In this document: one piece after another, positions 29,279 to 37,341 of the stretch
Layout: the number at the start of each line of letters is the position of its first letter
How positions within the stretch are numbered: position 1 is the first letter of the stretch
Origin: Bog-473 sp963800725
GTDB taxonomy: Bacteria > Actinomycetota > Acidimicrobiia > Acidimicrobiales > RAAP-2
NCBI GenBank assembly: GCA_963800725.1
Contig: CAWDCE010000022.1
Span: 62,001 to 126,000 of the forward strand
Reading direction: 5' to 3'
Length of the DNA: 64,000 nt
Position numbers and translations under genes: made by a program
The notes under the pieces: generated by a model
Told to the model about the DNA's origin: nothing
Database searches by the model: none
What the model saw: the letters and a program-made list of their open reading frames with translations, nothing else

Positions 29279-30049
29279 GTGACGCCATCCGAGCAGAGTG
29301 GACCAAGTTCCGCACCCTGTCATCCACCAATTGGCTGCTGGCTGCCGCCGCCGGCATCGTCATTGCGGTCAGCGCCCTTGCTGGCGCGGCATGGCACGTC
29401 AACACCGTCGGCTCAGCCGATCCCACCAAGATCAGCCTCACGGGAATCGATGTCGGGCAAGCAGTCGTCGCCGTATTCGGCGTGCTCGCCGTTTCCGAGG
29501 AGTATGGCACCGGGATGATCCGTACCAGCCTCTCGGCCGTACCCCAACGTCTCAACTTCTTGGCTGCCAAAGCAGCAAACCTCGCCGGTTTCCTTCTGCC
29601 GGTGGTGGGAGTGGCGGCTGTCGCCGGATCTCTGGTTGCTGGGAGGCTTGTGCTTCCCCGCTAGGTATCGACCCGGCTCACGGCTACCCACTCGTGTCGC
29701 TCGTCCAGGGTGCGACCGTTCGCGCGGTGTCGGAAGTGCGCTCCACCTCCTCCTTATCGCCCTGTTCAGCCTCGGGGTCGCGACCATCATCCGTGACGCC
29801 GCCGCATCGGTCGCCACGGTGATCGGCCTGATCTATTTGCCACCTGTCGCCGCCCAACTGATCCAAGACCCAACCTGGCGGCGACATCTCGAACAGATCG
29901 GACCGATGAGCGCCGGTCTATCGATCCAAGCCACGACGCACATCGGCGGCCTGCCGATCTCCCCTTGGTTCGGTCTCGGCATCCTTGCTGCGTGGGCGGC
30001 TGCCGCACTGCTCGTCGCCGGACTCATACTGCAGCTCCGTGACGCATGA
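29275..30049 (+). CDS. Second ABC-2 permease subunit (two frameshifts)
   Basis: Starts at GTG 29275, overlapping the previous stop by GTGA: MSDAIRAEWTKFRTLSSTNW. Hydrophobic helices are LLAAAAGIVIAVSALAGAAW, VGQAVVAVFGVLAVSEEYG, LAGFLLPVVGVAAVAGSLVA, then HLLLIALFSLGVATIIRD and ILAAWAAAALLVAGLIL. The EEYGTGMIRTSL motif after the second helix is typical of ABC-2 (DUF/YhaP-like) permeases. The frame shifts near 29660 and 29730. It is the last gene of the exporter operon. Confidence 0.7.
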
Positions 30050-30389
30050 CCATGTCAACCAAGCCGAGACGAGTCCAATCGGCGTGCCGAGCGACTTGTC
30101 GGATTGATGGTCGGGCTCGTGGGACGCTCTCGGTCAGTGGGACAGGCGGACCGGCCGCTCCTGATTCTGAATGCCGTGTCTCCGGGCACGTCGGGGTCAC
30201 TGGGCGCACCCTGAGGGTGACTGGCCCGAGTTTTACGCCGGACTCAGATGTTTCCTGCGTTTTCCAGGGACCGCAAATTTCGGCCGTTTCAACAACGATG
30301 GACCCCATTCCTTCGGTTCGCTCACTCCCAAAGGACTCGAAACGACTGCCTGGACTGATATCGAGGAAGTCGACCGGATACATAATCCC
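30050..30389. other. Gene-free stretch between the exporter and tRNA-Val
   Basis: About 340 bases with no frame resembling a protein. It is locally more AT-rich around 30235-30300. No transposase, integrase or terminator with a clear stem and T-run was seen. Frames reading through the tRNA here are spurious. Confidence 0.5.
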
Positions 30390-30465
30390 TGGTGGGCCGT
30401 ACAGGACTCGAACCTGTGACCCCTTGCGTGTCATGCAAGTGCGCTACCAGCTGCGCCAACGGCCC
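30390..30465 (-). tRNA. tRNA-Val (GAC), copy A
   Basis: A 76-base tRNA with encoded CCA. The acceptor pairs are GGGCCGT/ACGGCCC, the D stem GCGC/GCGC, the anticodon stem CTTGC/GCAAG closing the loop ATGACAC (anticodon GAC), and the T stem ACAGG/CCTGT with TTCGAGT. All stems pair fully. It lies in a tandemly duplicated unit with the irregular copy at 30583-30659. Confidence 0.93.
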
Positions 30466-30582
30466 GTCTGGCACAGACCACTACCACCAGGCGAAATTGC
30501 CCTTAAAAGTCGGCAAGAACGGGATTCACCGAACACCAGTCGGATGCAGTCTCTAGAATTTGACGAACGTGACGATTGTGGA

Positions 30583-30659
30583 TGGTGGGCCGTACAGGAC
30601 TCGAACCTGTGACCCCTTCCCGCGTCATGCAAGTGCGCTACCAGCTGCGCCAACGGCCC
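30583..30659 (-). tRNA. tRNA-Val (GAC)-like, copy B, irregular anticodon arm
   Basis: A 77-base copy of the neighbouring tRNA-Val with identical acceptor, D and T arms and encoded CCA. The anticodon arm reads CTTGC ATGACGCG GGAAG: an eight-base loop, position 37 changed to G, and a G-G mismatch in the stem. The 3' strand of the stem carries one base more than copy A. It may be a pseudo-tRNA, a variant tRNA, or contain sequence errors. Confidence 0.7.
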
Positions 30660-30750
30660 GTCGGCACAGACCCTACCACCAGGCGAAATTGCCTTGGGCC
30701 CGCCAGTACGGGATTCGCCGAACACCAACCAGATGCAGTCTCTAAAATTG

Positions 30751-31596
30751 ATGGGCGTGACGACTATAGGTTCGGGCCTCAGTCCTGTGGGCGAAATCGA
30801 TGAGCACCTCAGGCGGATTGCTGAGGATGGCTACACAATCCTGCCCAACGCCATCCAGTCCGACCTGGTCCATGAGATCGACGACCGCCTTTCCGCGCTC
30901 GAACACGACCTCGCCATTGAGCCGGCGAAGAACCTTTTCGAGGGCACCGAAACAATTCGGATCTACAACCTGTTGGCACACGGCCGCACGTTCGAGCAGA
31001 TCCCCACCCACCCTCATGTGCTCCCGGTCGTCGAACGTGTGCTCGACCCGGGCCTCTTGATCTCCTCGCTCTCGTCGATCGCCATTCGCCCGGACGAACG
31101 AGCGCAGCCGATTCACGCCGACGACCAGCTGATCCCGCTCGCCCGGCCCCATATCCCAATCATCTGCAACACGATGTGGGCCATCACCGACTTCACCGAA
31201 GCCAACGGTGCGACCCGTCTCATCCCGGGCAGCCACCTACGCGATGACGCCCCCAATCCGCTTGAGCCCTACGACACCATCGCAGCGGAGATGTCCGCTG
31301 GCAGTGTCTTGGTCTGGGTGGGGAGTCTGTGGCATGGCGGTGGCGCCAACCAGACCGACCAACGCCGGGTCGGGATCGCCATGAACTATTGCGCCGGCTA
31401 TATCCGACAACAGGAGAATCAACAGCTGGGCCTTCCGGTCGACTTGGTCGCGACTTTCCCCCGGCGGCTTCAAGAGCTCGTTGGCTACTCGGTCTACAAC
31501 GGCCTCATTGGCCACATCGACAAGCAGCATCCGGCCAAATATGTCCTCACCGAAGATAAAGGCGTGGACATGGTCTGGGACGCACTCAAGGCCTAA
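30751..31596 (+). CDS. Phytanoyl-CoA dioxygenase (PhyH)-family protein
   Basis: A 281-residue Fe(II)/2-oxoglutarate dioxygenase. Iron ligands are visible as H and D in QPIHADDQ and the distal H in SLWHGGGANQ. The 2-oxoglutarate-binding Arg is probably the one in QRRVGIAMNY. Also typical are NGATRLIPGSH and the N-terminal EDGYTILPNAIQSDLVHEI. Cytosolic hydroxylase; substrate unknown. The ATG at 30751 was chosen because a start at 30694 lies within the duplicated tRNA flank. A later GTG at 30788 is also possible. It converges with the DEDDh exonuclease, 24 bases between stops. Confidence 0.82.
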   Translation: MGVTTIGSGLSPVGEIDEHLRRIAEDGYTILPNAIQSDLVHEIDDRLSALEHDLAIEPAKNLFEGTETIRIYNLLAHGRTFEQIPTHPHVLPVVERVLDPGLLISSLSSIAIRPDERAQPIHADDQLIPLARPHIPIICNTMWAITDFTEANGATRLIPGSHLRDDAPNPLEPYDTIAAEMSAGSVLVWVGSLWHGGGANQTDQRRVGIAMNYCAGYIRQQENQQLGLPVDLVATFPRRLQELVGYSVYNGLIGHIDKQHPAKYVLTEDKGVDMVWDALKA

Positions 31597-31620
31597 GCAA
31601 GGCCCACCGCACAGTCAGCT

Positions 31621-32328
31621 TCAAGCCTCTGCGGCGACCGGCCACTGATAGTCACGGGGATCGATGGGAGCCATGCCTTTGGATTGGCGCCACTTGTCAT
31701 AACCCTCAGCCCACTCGCGGTGCCACGCGATCTGTGATTGGTGCAACGCGCTCGGATCCGCATCACGCAACTCCTTGTAATGCGCACCCAAAGCCAGCAG
31801 CACCTTGATCGACGCGATGGCATCGACGGCAGCATCGTGGGCATTCAAGATCTCCACGCCATAATGCGCGCACAACGCGCCAAGGGTTCGACTGCCCTTT
31901 CGATATTGGTCGACGTGGCGATCAAGGACGACCGCGTCGAGGACCGGCCCGTTCCACCCTTGGGCGACCAAGCCGGCACCGATCAAACGGCCCGCCTGGG
32001 CGTCGAGCATCGTCAGGTCATAATCGAGCTTCATCCCGACCACCGGCACGCCGCGCTCGCTGGCCGAAACCACAACGTCGGCCACCATCTTGATGGCATC
32101 GGTCAAGTTCATCCCTTCGGCACGCGCCCGCTCCGTCGAGATCCCGTGGACCGCGCTGGCTCCCGCGGGGATGTCGCGACCCGGATCGACCAAGCCGGCC
32201 GAGGTCGAGGTGACCTCTCCGCCTTTGACGGTCACCAGGGCGAAGGAGACCGGCACATCGTTGAAGCGGTCGACCCCAGTCGTCTCGAAGTCGAAGCCCA
32301 ACAGCTCGCCGGTCATCCAATTAGTCAT
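31621..32328 (-). CDS. DEDDh 3'-5' exonuclease (DnaQ-like)
   Basis: A 235-residue protein with the three exonuclease motifs: GFDFETTGVDRFNDVP (Exo I, DxE), VGMKLDYDLTMLDA (Exo II, D) and NAHDAAVDAIAS (Exo III, HxxxxD). It resembles the epsilon proofreading fold as a stand-alone enzyme, longer than many by a C-terminal helical tail (WHREWAEGYDKWRQSKG). It probably trims DNA or RNA 3' ends in repair. Two metal ions are held by the DEDD residues. Upstream, 89 bases away, lies tRNA-Cys on the same strand. Confidence 0.88.
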   Translation of the reverse strand: MTNWMTGELLGFDFETTGVDRFNDVPVSFALVTVKGGEVTSTSAGLVDPGRDIPAGASAVHGISTERARAEGMNLTDAIKMVADVVVSASERGVPVVGMKLDYDLTMLDAQAGRLIGAGLVAQGWNGPVLDAVVLDRHVDQYRKGSRTLGALCAHYGVEILNAHDAAVDAIASIKVLLALGAHYKELRDADPSALHQSQIAWHREWAEGYDKWRQSKGMAPIDPRDYQWPVAAEA

Positions 32329-32417
32329 GCTGTGAGCTTGCCACGAGGGTGTTGCCGGAGGCGGGACGCAGCGACACTTGGTCCTGGGAATCGAGCGACA
32401 CGTGGGCGAGCGTGATC

Positions 32418-32492
32418 TGGAGGCGGCGGTCGGAATCGAACCGACGTACGGGGCTTTGCAGGCCCCTGCCTAAACCACTCGGCCACGCCGCC
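32418..32492 (-). tRNA. tRNA-Cys (GCA)
   Basis: A 75-base tRNA with encoded CCA. The acceptor pairs are GGCGGCG/CGCCGCC with discriminator T as expected for Cys, and the anticodon stem GGGGC/GCCCC closes the loop CTGCAAA (anticodon GCA). The T arm reads GTCGG-TTCGATT-CCGAC. Confidence 0.93.
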
Positions 32493-32591
32493 GTGAGAGC
32501 AGGGCGGTCAGCCTAATGGCAATGGGTCCATTGCCTGGGAACAGCCTCGGACACCGCGGACGATCACCAGTCAGTGGTTGGCGCAGCGCTC

Positions 32592-32801
32592 CTAACGACG
32601 CAAGCGACCGACGACCCAAAAGGCCCCGGCGATGAGCAGGATCACGGCGATGACCTTGACGAAGAAGAAGATGATCCCCGCGATGCTGCTCAAGACCCAA
32701 AAGGCGATCAAGACGCCGATCACCGCCACCGCAGCCATGGCTACGTAGTGCGACAAGGTGACGGGCTTGTTGCTTCCTCTTGGGCTTACGTCTTTGCTCA
32801 C
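32592..32801 (-). CDS. Small two-helix membrane protein
   Basis: A 69-residue protein from GTG 32801. A polar N-terminus (SKDVSPRGSNKPVTLSHYV) is followed by two hydrophobic helices (AMAAVAVIGVLIAFWVLSSI and FFFVKVIAVILLIAGAFWVV) and a basic tail (GRLRR). It lies 23 bases from the divergent glnD start. Function unknown. A longer frame from 32843 would overlap glnD, so the GTG was chosen. Confidence 0.6.
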   Translation of the reverse strand: MSKDVSPRGSNKPVTLSHYVAMAAVAVIGVLIAFWVLSSIAGIIFFFVKVIAVILLIAGAFWVVGRLRR

Positions 32802-32824
32802 AATTGCAATGCTACGTTCCCGCA

Positions 32825-35194
32825 ATGGCATCCGAGGCGTCACTCAAAGAACGGCGCCGCACACTGCTGGCCCAGGGCGACCTCAAGGGGGACGAATTCT
32901 GCTCGGCCTACGCCGCCGAGGCGGACGCCTGGCTCTCGGACCTGGCCGAGCGATCAGCTGGCGATTCGAGCCGCCACCTGGCCTTATTGGCCGTCGGCGG
33001 CTACGGCCGGAGCTCCTTGTGCCCTTACAGCGACCTCGATGTCGTCTTGGTCCACGACGGCCACCGAGACATCAAATCGGTTGCCGACGCCATCTGGTAC
33101 CCGGTCTGGGACGAAGGGGTAAAACTCGATCATTCGGTCCGCAAGCCCTCAGAGATGATCTCGGCTGCGGCCGACGACGTGCGGGTTGCCCTCGGTTTGC
33201 TCGACGGACGGCGAATCTGGGGCGAGTCCAAGCTCGCCGACCCGTTGCTGGCCAAGGCCCGGGCGGCCTGGCGCGACCGGTTGGGTCCGCACTACCTCCC
33301 GACGCTCGAGGCCCAGATGGGCGAGCGCCGTGCCGCCGCCGGAGACGTGGCCTTCTTGCTCGAGCCTGACGTCAAGGAGAGCCACGGAGGGCTGCGCGAC
33401 GTCAATGTCGTACGCGCCATCTCCACCTATGCGCCCCTCCTTGGTGACTATGCCGACCTGGCGTCGCTCGAGGAATCGGCCTCGGTGCTCACCAGCGTGC
33501 GGGTGGAACTGCACCGCTTGGCAGGCCGGGAGCAAGACCGCCTGTTGCTCCAAGACCAAGACCAGGTCGCAGCCACCCTCGACTACGCCGACGCCGACGA
33601 CCTCATGGCGGCGGTCTCGGTCGCCGGACGCCAGGTGGCCTGGGTGATCGACGACATGTGGCGCCGGCGCCGGGCCTGGAACCCGTCCCCGGCCCCGAAG
33701 CGCCGCTTCCGCCGCGGGGCGGACCAAGATGATCGAGCCAGTCAGATTCAACCGCCCGACCCCGACATGGTGTCGATAGACGGAGAGATTGCCTTGGCCC
33801 CCAATGCGGCGGTCTCTGAGGACCCCGCGCTGGCCTTCCGCCTCGCCGCCACCGCCGCCGAACTCGATCGCCCCATCGCCAAAAGCTCGTTGCACCGCCT
33901 TGGCGATCGGATGCCGAACCCGAGTGATCCGTGGCAGCCCGAGGTCCTCGCCGCATTGGTGCGCCTGCTCGCGGCCGGCCGCCCCGCTATCGACAAGACC
34001 GAGTCGCTCGATCAGCACGGGTTGTTGGTGCGGCTCATTCCTGAATGGTCGGCCGTGCGCAACAAGCCCCAACGCAACGCCTACCACACCTTTACCGTCG
34101 ATCGGCATCTCCTCGAGGCCGCCGCCATCGCCGCCGAACTGACCGATCGCACAGAACGTCCCGATCTTTTGTTGATCGGTGCCCTGCTCCACGACATTGG
34201 CAAGGGGTTTCCCGGCGACCACACCGAGGTCGGCATGGACATCGTGCGCCGCATGGCCACGCGTATGGGTTTCAGCCCACCCGACGTCGACATCCTGGTC
34301 GATCTGGTCCGCTACCACCTCTTGCTCCCCGACACCGCCACCCGGCGCGACCTCGACGACCCGACCACCATCACCAATACCGCGCGCGCGGTGGGTGACC
34401 CGATCAGGTTGCATCTCTTGGGTGCCCTCACCGAAGCCGATAGCCGGGCTACCGGATCGTCAGCGTGGGGCTCGTGGAAGGCGGGCCTGGTGGCCGATCT
34501 GGTCAAGCGCACCGATCGAGAACTGACGGGAGGTCACGACAACGTCGGTGCGCCTGCGAGCGGTCCGCCCATCCCCGCCACCTACCGGACCTTGATTGAA
34601 CAAGTCCGCTCCACCGGGCAGCCCGCACTGTCGCTCGAGCCGCCCCAGGTGATCGTGGTCGCCGCCGCCGACCGCCCCGGGCTGTTCTCCGCGGTGGCCG
34701 GCACGCTCGCGCTCAACGGTCTGGACGTGCGGGCCGCCAATGTGGCGGCTGACGACGGTGTGGCCGTCGAGATCTTCACCGTCGAGGTTCCCTTCGACAA
34801 CTGGCCCGACCCCGAGCGACTTCGCCGGGACCTCGATGAGGTCATGGCCGATCACCTGGCTATCGAGGCGCGGCTCCTCCAACGCGAGCAGGCCTACCCC
34901 GCCCGCCGCCAGACCGCAGCGCACGTCTTGGGCACTGATGTAAGTCTCGATAACGACGCCTCGGACACCTCAACGGTGTTCGAGGTCCGGGCCCGTGACG
35001 CGGCAGGGCTGTTGCACCGGGTCACCCGGGCGTTGTTCGAGGCCAATCTCGACGTGGTCTCGGCCCGGGTCGCCACGCTCGGTGAGATGGTCGTCGATTC
35101 CTTCTACGTGCGTGAGGCGGGGGGCGCAAAGATCACCGATCCGAAGCGTCTCGAGGAGGTCACGGCGGCAATTTGGAGTTCATTGACGACATAA
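32825..35194 (+). CDS. glnD: [Protein-PII] nucleotidyltransferase/removing enzyme (GlnD)
   Basis: A 789-residue protein with the full GlnD layout. The nucleotidyltransferase is at residues 57-72 (GGYGRSSLCPYSDLD), the GlnE/GlnD-linker SHGGLRDV follows, the HD phosphohydrolase has ALLHDIGKGFPGDHTEVG near residue 453, and two C-terminal ACT domains start near 608 (VVAAADRPGLFSAVAGTL) and 718 (FEVRARDAAGLLHRVTRAL). It uridylylates or, in actinobacteria, adenylylates PII and reverses this according to glutamine bound by the ACT domains. No amtB or glnK gene lies beside it, unlike the usual actinobacterial amtB-glnK-glnD operon. It is intact. Confidence 0.92.
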   Translation: MASEASLKERRRTLLAQGDLKGDEFCSAYAAEADAWLSDLAERSAGDSSRHLALLAVGGYGRSSLCPYSDLDVVLVHDGHRDIKSVADAIWYPVWDEGVKLDHSVRKPSEMISAAADDVRVALGLLDGRRIWGESKLADPLLAKARAAWRDRLGPHYLPTLEAQMGERRAAAGDVAFLLEPDVKESHGGLRDVNVVRAISTYAPLLGDYADLASLEESASVLTSVRVELHRLAGREQDRLLLQDQDQVAATLDYADADDLMAAVSVAGRQVAWVIDDMWRRRRAWNPSPAPKRRFRRGADQDDRASQIQPPDPDMVSIDGEIALAPNAAVSEDPALAFRLAATAAELDRPIAKSSLHRLGDRMPNPSDPWQPEVLAALVRLLAAGRPAIDKTESLDQHGLLVRLIPEWSAVRNKPQRNAYHTFTVDRHLLEAAAIAAELTDRTERPDLLLIGALLHDIGKGFPGDHTEVGMDIVRRMATRMGFSPPDVDILVDLVRYHLLLPDTATRRDLDDPTTITNTARAVGDPIRLHLLGALTEADSRATGSSAWGSWKAGLVADLVKRTDRELTGGHDNVGAPASGPPIPATYRTLIEQVRSTGQPALSLEPPQVIVVAAADRPGLFSAVAGTLALNGLDVRAANVAADDGVAVEIFTVEVPFDNWPDPERLRRDLDEVMADHLAIEARLLQREQAYPARRQTAAHVLGTDVSLDNDASDTSTVFEVRARDAAGLLHRVTRALFEANLDVVSARVATLGEMVVDSFYVREAGGAKITDPKRLEEVTAAIWSSLTT

Positions 35195-35221
35195 CGGTTG
35201 GTTCTGGCGAGTAATGTTGCG

Positions 35222-36364
35222 ATGTCTATGAGTGCGGCCCGTCATGCATCACCCAAGAGCGGTGCCACGCGCTCTCGCCTTTGGATCGGCCTCGCCTTGG
35301 GTACCTTGGCGGTCGTAGTGATCGCCGGCGGCTTTTATGTGGCCAACCGATCGGGGAACACGAACGCATCGGCGACCCCGCTGCCGCCCCCGCCGCCGCT
35401 GACCGTGATCTCGACATCGCCGTCGGGTTCGGGGGTGGCCGGCGGCTCCACCATCGCGGTCCGGTTCTCGACACCGCTCGCGCCCGGCAGCCCGATGCCC
35501 ACCTTGAGTCCGGCCGTGCCCGGTGCATGGTCCGTGCTCTCCCCGACTTTGCTCCAATACCAAGCGAGCGGGCCGCTCGTCCCGGGCGCCACCGAAACCA
35601 TCACCGTCCCCGGTGGGTCGGCCGGCGTTCTCGGCGCGCGTGGACAGCGCCTGGCTGCAACAGTCACCAGCACCTTCACCGTCGCCCCCGGGTCGACGCT
35701 TCGCCTGCAACAGCTTCTCGCCGAACTGGGCTACCTGCCGCTGAGCTTTACCTCGGCCGCGCCGGTGACGAGCCCGACCCAAGAAGGCAACGATCAGGTC
35801 GGTACATTCTCGTGGCGCTGGGCCAATCTGCCGACCGAGCTGACCTCGCTGTGGACGCCAGGCACCTACAACACCATCACCCAAGGTGCGGTGATGAACT
35901 TCGAAGCGCAGCACAACCTCGCCACCGATGGCGAGGCAGGGCCCCAGGTCTGGTCGGACTTGCTCGCCGCGGTGCAATCCGGGCAGGGCAACGCGCTCCC
36001 CTACGGCTACGTCCTGGTCAGCGAGAACCTGCCCGAAACGGCCACCGTCTATCAAAACGGCGCCGAGACCTACGAGACCCCGGTCAACACGGGGGCGGCC
36101 ACGGTCGAGACCCCCCAGGGCACGTGGCCGGTGTTCGAGCACCTGACCTCGACCACCATGAGCGGCACCAACCCCGACGGCTCCAAGTACGTTGACCCGG
36201 GCATCCCGTGGGTCAGTTACTTCCACGGCGGCGATGCCCTGCACGGCTATGTCCGTGCCGCCTACGGCTTCCCCCAGAGCGACGGCTGCGTCGAGATGCC
36301 CATCGCCAACGCCGCCATTGTCTTCCCGCAAACTCCGATCGGGACCCTCGTCACCGTCGCCTGA
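35222..36364 (+). CDS. L,D-transpeptidase
   Basis: A 380-residue exported or anchored protein. The N-terminal helix is LWIGLALGTLAVVVIAGGFYV, followed by a Pro-rich linker, an Ig-like domain (VISTSPSGSGVAGGSTIAVR), a peptidoglycan-binding-like segment and a YkuD catalytic domain. The active-site motif HGYVRAAYGFPQSDGCVEM holds the histidine and the catalytic Cys in SDGCV. It makes 3-3 crosslinks between meso-diaminopimelate residues in peptidoglycan, which fits the dap genes elsewhere in the window. The start is ATG 35222; 35198 in the same frame is possible. It follows glnD by 27 bases. Confidence 0.88.
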   Translation: MSMSAARHASPKSGATRSRLWIGLALGTLAVVVIAGGFYVANRSGNTNASATPLPPPPPLTVISTSPSGSGVAGGSTIAVRFSTPLAPGSPMPTLSPAVPGAWSVLSPTLLQYQASGPLVPGATETITVPGGSAGVLGARGQRLAATVTSTFTVAPGSTLRLQQLLAELGYLPLSFTSAAPVTSPTQEGNDQVGTFSWRWANLPTELTSLWTPGTYNTITQGAVMNFEAQHNLATDGEAGPQVWSDLLAAVQSGQGNALPYGYVLVSENLPETATVYQNGAETYETPVNTGAATVETPQGTWPVFEHLTSTTMSGTNPDGSKYVDPGIPWVSYFHGGDALHGYVRAAYGFPQSDGCVEMPIANAAIVFPQTPIGTLVTVA

Positions 36365-36417
36365 CGCAGCACCCCTGCCCCGGTGCGGGCCCCTCGGGCA
36401 CCTAGTCTTTGCCCTCA

Positions 36418-37333
36418 ATGCGTGCCCTCGGTGTCATCGGACGGATCCTCATCGGGGCCGGAATCGTCGTCCTCCTCTTCGCCGCCTACCAAGTCTGGGG
36501 CACCTCGATCCAAGAGGCCCACACCCAGAGCACCTTGCGCCACACCTTTGCCCACCAGGCCAAGACCGACCAGCTCCAAGCTGCCCTCAACGCCGCCACC
36601 AGCAAAGACGCGTCTGCCGACCGGGCCGCCGCTGGTGGCGCCGACCACGGTGCCACCAGCGGCGGGTGAACCGGTCGGCGAGATCCGGATCCCAAAGATC
36701 GGCATCAACCAGATCGTGGTGGAAGGCACCGACACCGACGATCTGCGCAAGGGACCCGGGCACTACACCGGCACTCCGTTACCCGGGCAGTCGGGCAACG
36801 CCGGGATCGCCGGGCACCGCACCACCTACGGACATCCCTTCTACAACCTCGACGGCGTCGCGGTCGGTGACCCGATCGTGGTGACGACCCAACAAGGGGT
36901 CTTCGTCTACGACGCCGTGCGCAGCGAGGTCGTCTCGCCCAATGACAACAGCGCCCTCAAAGACACGTCGGGTGCCACCCTCACTTTGACCACCTGCAAC
37001 CCGCGCTTTAGTGCTTCGTCACGCCTGATCGTGATCGCCACACTCGCCCATTCGAAGCTCTTTGCCGGCGTGGCGGGTACCAAGTCCGCACCGTCGCCCG
37101 CACCGACGTCCAAGCCTACGTCCAATGACCTGGCCGGGACCTCGAACGGCCAGGTCGTCTCCGCAGTGCTGTGGGGCATCCTCGTCGCCGGCGTCGGGAT
37201 CTTGGTCCTCGTCCTCGCCCATATGTTCCGACGCCGTCGCTGGTTGATCTGGGGTCTCGGCCTGATCGTGGTGCTGGTGCTCTTGTACTTCTTCTTCGCC
37301 GCCGTCACCCCGCTGCTCCCCGCCAGCCTCTAG
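36418..37333 (+). CDS. Sortase, class E-like (one frameshift)
   Basis: The N-terminus MRALGVIGRILIGAGIVVLL from ATG 36418 is a membrane helix in one frame. The frame moves by one base near 36625, inside a low-complexity linker, to GPPLVAPTTVPPAAGEPVGE. The sortase core follows, with IRIPKIGINQIVVEG, the His in AGHRTTYGHPFYNLD, the catalytic Cys in LTLTTCNPRF and an Arg in SSRLIVIA. Two further helices (VVSAVLWGILVAGVGILVLV, IWGLGLIVVLVLLYFFFAAV) close the protein. Sortases anchor surface proteins to peptidoglycan. The linker shift lies in GC-rich repeats and may be an error. Confidence 0.85.
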
Positions 37334-37341
37334 GCCGACCA

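Larger units (their letters stand above)
30388..30772. repeat. Tandem duplication of a tRNA-Val unit, about 193 bases
   Basis: Two diverged units, about 30388-30580 and 30581-30772, each hold a tRNA-Val gene on the minus strand plus its upstream flank. Shared flank blocks include CAGACC, CTACCACCAGGCGAAATTGCC, cgggattc(a/g)ccgaacacca and ATGCAGTCTCTA. The second unit runs into the start of the PhyH gene, so that gene's start region derives from the repeat. Confidence 0.75.

Noticed and set aside
24517..30659. A tRNA-borne genomic island between the SNF2 gene and tRNA-Val
   Set aside because: No integrase gene and no copy of the tRNA 3' end at the far border could be found. The two tRNA copies are only 193 bases apart, so they are a tandem duplication rather than island ends.
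30046..30803. Frames reading PYRTRTCDP or VQDSNL
   Set aside because: These are translations of the minus-strand tRNA-Val genes and their flanks, a common annotation artefact.
33149..34414. A 421-codon minus-strand frame
   Set aside because: Antisense shadow of glnD, whose domains are unambiguous.
36409..36417. TTG start for the sortase and frame 36409-36669 as a separate small gene
   Set aside because: The ATG at 36418 starts the membrane helix directly and the sortase core continues in the next frame, so this is the N-terminus of the sortase.
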